This document shows positions 58,986 through 64,000 of a stretch of 64,000 nucleotides of DNA, piece by piece (position 1 is the stretch's first letter; every line of letters begins with the position of its first letter). A model generated the notes under the pieces. That model made no database searches. It saw only the letters and a list, made by a program, of their open reading frames with translations, and was not told the origin of the DNA. The translations under genes and the position numbers were made by a program. Source of the stretch: Sequoia sempervirens (lineage: Eukaryota; Streptophyta; Pinopsida; Cupressales; Cupressaceae); NCBI GenBank assembly GCA_007258455.2, contig VDFB02358134.1, positions 210,177,394 to 210,241,393 of the forward strand, written 5' to 3'.

Positions 58986-60216
58986 GATTGAAGTGGTAAG
59001 GTTCAATGAACTTAAGACACTGTATGCAAAAGATCCTGATTTGTAGAGGCTTGGAAAGGTTGCAAGGAACCTATTATAGTGGACAGGACAAGGTGGCTAG
59101 ATTTCATAATCCAGGATGGCATGTTATTTAAGGGAAGTCAATTGTGTATCCCAAGGAGTTCAATGAGTGAGAACTTGATAAAGGAGAAGCATAGTGGAGG
59201 AATGGCAGGACATTTTGGTCAGGATAAGACCATTACCATTATCAGTGAGCATTATTATTGGCCTTAGTTGTCACAGGATGTGAAAAAGTTTGTACAAAGC
59301 TACAGGGTATATCAGATGGCTAAAGGAGTGAGCCAGAATATAAGCTTATATCATCCCTTACCTATACCAGAGAGGCCATGGGAGGATATAAGTATGGACT
59401 TTGTTCTTGGTTTGCCAAGGACACAATGAGGGAATGATTCAATCTTTGTGGTGGTTGATAAGTTTTCAAAGATGGCACATTTCATTCCATGTCAGATGAC
59501 CCATGATGCAGTCCACATTGTTAACTTGTTCTTCAAAGAGGTGGTGAGGCTAGATGGTTTGCCAAAGAGTATTGTTTCAGATCGTGACACCAAATTTGTT
59601 GGGTGCTTCTGGAGGACCTTGTGGAAGATGCTGAAGACAGAGTTGAAGTTCAGTTCTACACACCATCCACAAACAGATGGGTAGACAGAGGTTATTAACA
59701 AGAGTCTGGGTAACCTACTGAGATGTTTGGTAGGAGATAAACCCAAGGGATGGGACTTGTTCTTACCCCAGGAAGAATTTTCTTACAACAATTCTGTCAA
59801 TAGAAGCACTGGTAGACCACCATTCTAGATTGTGTATGGAGGTAGCCCTAGAACAGCTCCAAGAATTGAGGAAGATGGTCCAAGAGAAGAAAATAAGTGT
59901 TGAAGCTGAAGATTTTGTAGAATACATCAAGGATATACATGAGAAGGTAATAGAATATATTAACAAGATGAATATGCAGTATAAGGCTAAGGCAGATTAG
60001 AAGAGGAGGTATAAGGAGTTTCAGATTGGTGATAAAGTGATGGTCCACTTGAGGAAAGAAAGGTTTCCAGTGGGAACATATAACAAATTGAAGATGAAGA
60101 AGTTCAGTCCCTATAAAATTTTGAAGAGGCATGATTCAGGGAATGCATATGAGGTAGAGTTGCCAGATTTGATAGAGTATCATGAAGGTGGCATAGAGGA
60201 AGTACTAACAATGGAA
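58986..60216 (+). pseudogene. integrase of chromovirus C
   Basis: The zinc finger has both His (HSGGMAGHFG) but both Cys are replaced by Tyr (QSYRVYQ, about 59296-59316), each a G-to-A change. Core motifs are [18 protein letters not shown] and HHPQTDG followed by a stop, then EVIN with the Glu. The C-terminal [19 protein letters not shown] and FSPYKILKR are the usual module before a chromodomain. Frameshifts occur near 59830 and 60000. Confidence 0.85.
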
Positions 60217-60245
60217 TAGTGTGGGATTCTAGCACCTACTTCAGA

Positions 60246-60400
60246 AAAGGAGGAGATTGAAGAAATCTTGGATAGTCGTGTACGAAAGAGTACCAAGAAT
60301 AGGCAGTATGAAGAATATCTGGTGAAATGGAAAAGGAAGGCTTGTTGAAGATTCATCCTGGTTGCCTAAGATAGAGGTTGACTGTTTGGGTTTTTCATCC
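60246..60400 (+). pseudogene. chromodomain at integrase C terminus, element C
   Basis: EEILDSRVRKSTKNRQYEEY then LVKWKRK and, after a frameshift near 60345, EDSSWL. This is the core of a chromodomain, which in chromoviruses targets integration to particular chromatin. Its presence is the basis for calling the element a chromovirus. Confidence 0.8.
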
Positions 60401-60447
60401 ACCATCTGAGATGTGATGGAGTCACTTCTCAAATTACCCTGGGTGTC

Positions 60448-61133
60448 TGATGCAGGAGCATCCAGTGGTGTAAGGGCAATCTTACATCACCCAAAAATAG
60501 TTAAATTTCAAGTTTCTCGGTTTTTAGATGTTTTTACATTTTTGGATACCCTTTTCGTCATAATGAAATTCCTAATTTATGGTTTTTATTTTCTATTTCT
60601 GGGTTGAAAGATATTGTAGTTTTAGTTTCCCAAATTTGTACCTAAAAATCTTTCGAGTTAGATTTGAGGCACTTAGAGTTCTCAGATTGGCCCCAAAACT
60701 TGCCAAAATTGGCATAGCAGATTTCGAGTGCGATATTGACTTTGTGACCTTTCTAATGGTTCAAACGGTTTGCGAATCGGAGTTCTGGATCAAAAGTTAT
60801 GGCCCTGGGAAGTTGGCGCACTTTCTAGAAGATACAATTGCAAATGTTCTTTTGAAATTTGAACTTCAAGTTGTAATTTTTTGGCACCAAACCACCTAAA
60901 CTAAAATTTGAATGTTGTTTTGGCTCCAAACTAAAGAGGAGCTCTATTTATGGGCAGGTTTCTAATTTTTGGGTAACTTTTGGGGACAATCTTGCATATT
61001 CCGAAAGGGTGATTCTGTAGCTTTCTGTAAGTTGTATGTGTTGTAGAACTTGGGGATTTGAGATCCTCTAAATAACAAAATTATTCTCTTGTTTGTGGAT
61101 TATTTTCTAAGTCTCGGGCTGTGCCCTCATCAA
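60448..61133 (+). repeat. second (shared) LTR of chromovirus array
   Basis: 686 bp, TGATGCAGGAGC to CCCTCATCA. It ends element C and starts element D. Confidence 0.92.
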
Positions 61134-61229
61134 GTGGTATCAGAGCGGGTTTTCTTGAGCGTGTGGATAGATCGTCGATCATGAGGCAGTTCGCACCAGG
61201 ACCATGGTTGTGGGTCGAGGTCAAGAAAG

Positions 61230-62440
61230 ATGCCTCCAAGAGTGATGCCTGGTAGGCGTGGTGGTGCCAGAGGTGGTCAAGGTAGTAAAAATGTTGGTGG
61301 AAGAGATGCAATGGAAGCCCTTTAAAGATAGATTGATGCATTACAAGAGTAGTTGAGAAGAGGGTTAAACCTGAGGGTGGAAAGTGAGGATGAAGGAGAG
61401 GAAGAAGAATCAATTGATCAAGACCAAATGCGGCCAATAAGGGCCATTTCAAAGATCAAGAAAAGATCTAGAGCAGAAGTGCCCAATTATTCCAGAAGTT
61501 TGAACCCGAAAGAGTTGATCGACTGGATCAACGAGCTAGAAGAATATTTTGAGTATGAGGAAATAGAGGACCCAGATTAGGTTAAGTTAGAAAAAATGAA
61601 GCTAAAGGGCCATGCCAGTATTTGGTGGAAAGAGGTCCAGTTGGAAAGAAATTGAAGAGGAAAAGGAAATATCACCAAATGGGAATGCATGGTAGAGAAA
61701 CTGAAGAAGCAGTTCATACCAGTGGACTACAAGTTAGATCTATTGAAGAAATTGCAAGGGTTGAAGCAAGGGAGCAGATCTATGAAAGAATATACTGAAG
61801 ATTTTCACAAGATAATCATCAGAATAGGCCACATAGAGGACAATAAGGAGAAAGTAGCCTGATATCTTAATGGGTTACAACCGAGCATTCAGGAGGAGTT
61901 AAGCCTAGTCAGAATGACCACCATTGAAGATGTGTATCAGTTTGCTCTGAAGGTGGAAGAGAAGTTGAACAAAAGATTTGATGGCAAGAAAAAAGGACGA
62001 GGAGGTCAAAGTGGAAGGGGTAGTGGAAGACCTTCAGGAAGCTGAAATGATGATGAAAAGAAAAGTGAAGATGTGGGTACCAGCTGAAGCCAAAGGAATG
62101 ACAACTTCTACCGCCCTCATGATCAAAACAGTGGTGATCAAAGAGGTAGAGGACAAGGGAGATATGGATAAGGATCTGGAAGAGGTGGTTTCAAAGGAAC
62201 GTGTTTCGAGTGTGGTGAAGAAGGGCATCAAGCCTATGAATGTCCACAACACCAAGGAAGGGAAGACAAAAGACCAAAAGGTTGTGGAAGGGTTGCGCAT
62301 GCAGATGAGGAGGCCCAATTTGAACATTCAGATGATGCTGAAAGGGGAGAAGCCCTAGTGATTAGGAAAGCCCTAGTGACTAAGGAAAAGGAACCAGAAT
62401 AGAGGAAGAATCTGTTTCGCACAAGGTACAAGTGTGAAGG
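61230..62440 (+). pseudogene. gag: gag of chromovirus D
   Basis: Same order as in C, from MPPRVMPG at 61230 through the acidic segment (shortened relative to C) and the gag core LIDWINELEEYFEYEEI to the CCHC knuckle CFECGEEGHQAYEC near 62208-62249. Stops include 61324, 61351, 61578 and 61655, with others around 61860-62170. It keeps the second Gly of the knuckle that C lost. Confidence 0.87.
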
Positions 62441-63628
62441 AAAATGTTTTGATGTCATTATTGACAGTGGGAGCATCAATAATCTCATGTCATAAGAGAT
62501 GGTCACAAAGTTGAAGCTGAAGAGGGAAAGGCACCCGCATCTGTATTGAATTGTCTGGTTGCAGAAAGACCACAAAGTTTTGGTCACTGAGCAGTGCCTA
62601 GTAAAGTTCAAGATCGGGAGCTACCATGATGAGGTACTCTATGATATCATCCCCATGGATGCATGTCACATGTTGTTGGCAAGGCTGTGGCAGTTCGATA
62701 GGCGAGCTATACATGACGGCCATGCAAATACTTATTCCTTGACAAAGGATGGGGTTCGTCACAAGTTGAAACCCCTGAAGGAGACCGAAGAAAAGGTATG
62801 CAGTAGTGCTAGAATTTGTTATGTAGATGGAAGAAAATTTTTAGAATGTATGAAACATGAGTGTGTGTGTTATGCATTGATTCCTAGAGTGAGTAAGGAG
62901 GATAGTGAGAAGGTTCCAGAAGAAGTTTTTGGGATGTTGGATGAGTTTCAGGATATTGTTTCTGACAATGTACTTGAGGGTTTACCACCAATAAGGAAGA
63001 TCAGTCATTAGATTGACTTGATTCCTGGAGCTAGTTTGCTAAATAAGGCAACTCATAGAATGAATCATGTAGAAAATGAGGAGTTGAATAGACAATTTGA
63101 AGAGTTGTTGAGAAAGGGTTTGATACGAGAGAGTTTGAGTCCATGTGCAGTACCTGCAGTACTAGCACCAAAGAAGGATGGGGAGTGGAGGATGTGTATA
63201 GATTCTTGAGCCATAAACAAGATAACAATCAAGTACAGATTTTCCCTGCCAAGGATGGATGACTTGATGGACTATTTGAGTGGAGCTTAGTACTTAACAA
63301 AGATTGATCTGAAGAGTGGATATCACCAAATCCAGATTCGAGAAGGAGATGAATGGAAGACTATCTTCAAGACCAAAAAGGGCATGTACGAGTGGTTAGT
63401 CATGCCTTTTGGGCTAACCAATGCACCGAGCACATTCATGCGGCTCATAAACGAGGTACTAAAATAATTTCTAGGAAGTTTTGTTATTGTGTATCTAAAT
63501 GATATTTTGATTTTCAGTAAGACATTGGATGAGCATCTGATGCATATTCAAAGAGCTTTTGAGAAGTTAAGAGAAGAGAAACTATTGATTAATCTGAAGA
63601 AGTGCAGTTTTGTGAAGAGGGAGTTAAT
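62441..63628 (+). pseudogene. pol: protease and RT (3' truncated) of chromovirus D
   Basis: The protease site IDSGSINNLMS is intact in sequence. RT keeps CIDS, FTKIDL-like [13 protein letters not shown] and [12 protein letters not shown], but the active-site box reads YLNDILIFSK near 63490, an Asp-to-Asn change in a catalytic residue. RT ends abruptly at KRELM (63628), where about 310 bp present in C (about 58318-58628) are missing. Confidence 0.86.
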
Positions 63629-63990
63629 GTGATGCTAGTGGTTGTGCCATTGGAGCAGTGTTGAGCCAAGAAGGTAAGCCCATTGCCTATTTAGTGAAAA
63701 GTTAAATGATCCCAAGAGAAAGTATTTTGTATATGATTAGGAATTTTATGCAATAGTTCAAGCATTAAAGAAATTGAGACATTATTTGTTGCCGAAGGAA
63801 TTTTTTCTATATACTAATCATCAGGCCTTGCAGTACCTAAATAGTTAGGGAAAATTAAATCAGAGGCATATGAAATGGGTAGAGTTTTTGCAGAGTTGTA
63901 CCTTTGTTTTGAAACATATGAGTGGGAAGTCAAATAGGGTTGCAGATGCCTTAAGTAGAAGGCATATATTGATAACAAAGATGCAGATTT
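63629..63990 (+). pseudogene. RNase H fragment of chromovirus D
   Basis: Starts at the CDASGCAIGAVL equivalent directly after the deletion and goes through the KPIAY, YTDH (here YTNH-like) and VADALSR regions, with frameshift and many stops, to the window edge. Confidence 0.75.
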
Positions 63991-64000
63991 AAGTGGTTGG

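Larger units (their letters stand above)
55092..61133 (+). mobile_element. chromovirus (Ty3/gypsy) element C
   Basis: 5' LTR 55092-55800, a tRNA-Met primer site, one gag-pol frame, a chromodomain after integrase, and LTR 60448-61133. The LTR ends are TGATG and CATCA. The total of about 6.0 kb is normal for chromoviruses. The second LTR is directly followed by another primer site and gag, so it is shared with element D. No target duplication can be tested, because the sequence right of 61133 is element body. Stops and frameshifts run throughout. Confidence 0.92.
61134..64000 (+). mobile_element. chromovirus element D body (runs off window)
   Basis: A second gag-pol body of the same family begins directly after the shared LTR, with primer site TGGTATCAGAGCGGG at 61136. 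It reaches RNase H at the window edge. An internal deletion at 63628 joins RT to RNase H. No LTR is seen to its right inside the window. Confidence 0.9.

Noticed and set aside
60413..60607. Small ORF joining pol end and LTR
   Set aside because: It spans the element-LTR border and has no conserved content.

Overview
The window looks like intergenic DNA from a large-genome seed plant, conifer- or other gymnosperm-like. It is almost entirely old, mutated Ty3/gypsy LTR retrotransposons nested in one another, plus low-complexity DNA. I see no intact host gene, no tRNA or rRNA gene, no CRISPR array and no intact element ORF. The organism assignment is an inference from element type and decay; the sequence itself does not name a species.

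Layout. 1-7631 is the 3' part of a Tat-lineage element (copy A): integrase end, a long non-coding 3' region with an antisense plant-mobile-domain (PMD) gene, and the 3' LTR. 7632-15626 has no recognisable gene: pyrimidine-rich then purine-rich DNA, a field of degenerate repeats at 9545-10860, and nondescript DNA. 15627-52690 is a three-level nest. The host is a small non-autonomous LTR element (LTRs 15627-18182 and 19341-19466 + 51487-52690) with a lysine/glutamate-rich ORF. Its 3' LTR is split by Tat copy B (19467-51481; about 18 kb without its own insert), which carries gag, protease, RT, RNase H, a second RNase H, integrase and again the antisense PMD gene. Copy B is in turn split by a 13,950-bp Ty3/gypsy element (31938-45887, target duplication AAGTC). 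52691-54214 holds a minus-strand protease-like remnant. 54215-55091 is the start of another Tat-type LTR, broken by a chromovirus. 55092-64000 holds two chromovirus bodies head to tail in the pattern LTR-body-LTR-body, the second running off the window.

The most interesting items are two. First, the innermost element has very long LTRs (about 6.4 kb if the deletions are undone on paper), and each LTR contains a gene-sized ORF of about 1,200 codons ahead of the LTR's own TATA box, so in U3, comparable in position to nef or sag of retroviruses. Second, both Tat copies carry an antisense PMD gene with the same two-exon structure. In copy A it still reads in one frame over about 580 codons apart from point stops, and the candidate intron lies at the same place in both copies.

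Decay. Most premature stops are TGA or TAG where CGA, CAG or TGG would be expected, the pattern of cytosine deamination in silenced DNA. Several catalytic residues are changed (RT YVDE and YLND, integrase zinc cysteines to tyrosine). All coding calls below are therefore pseudogenes.
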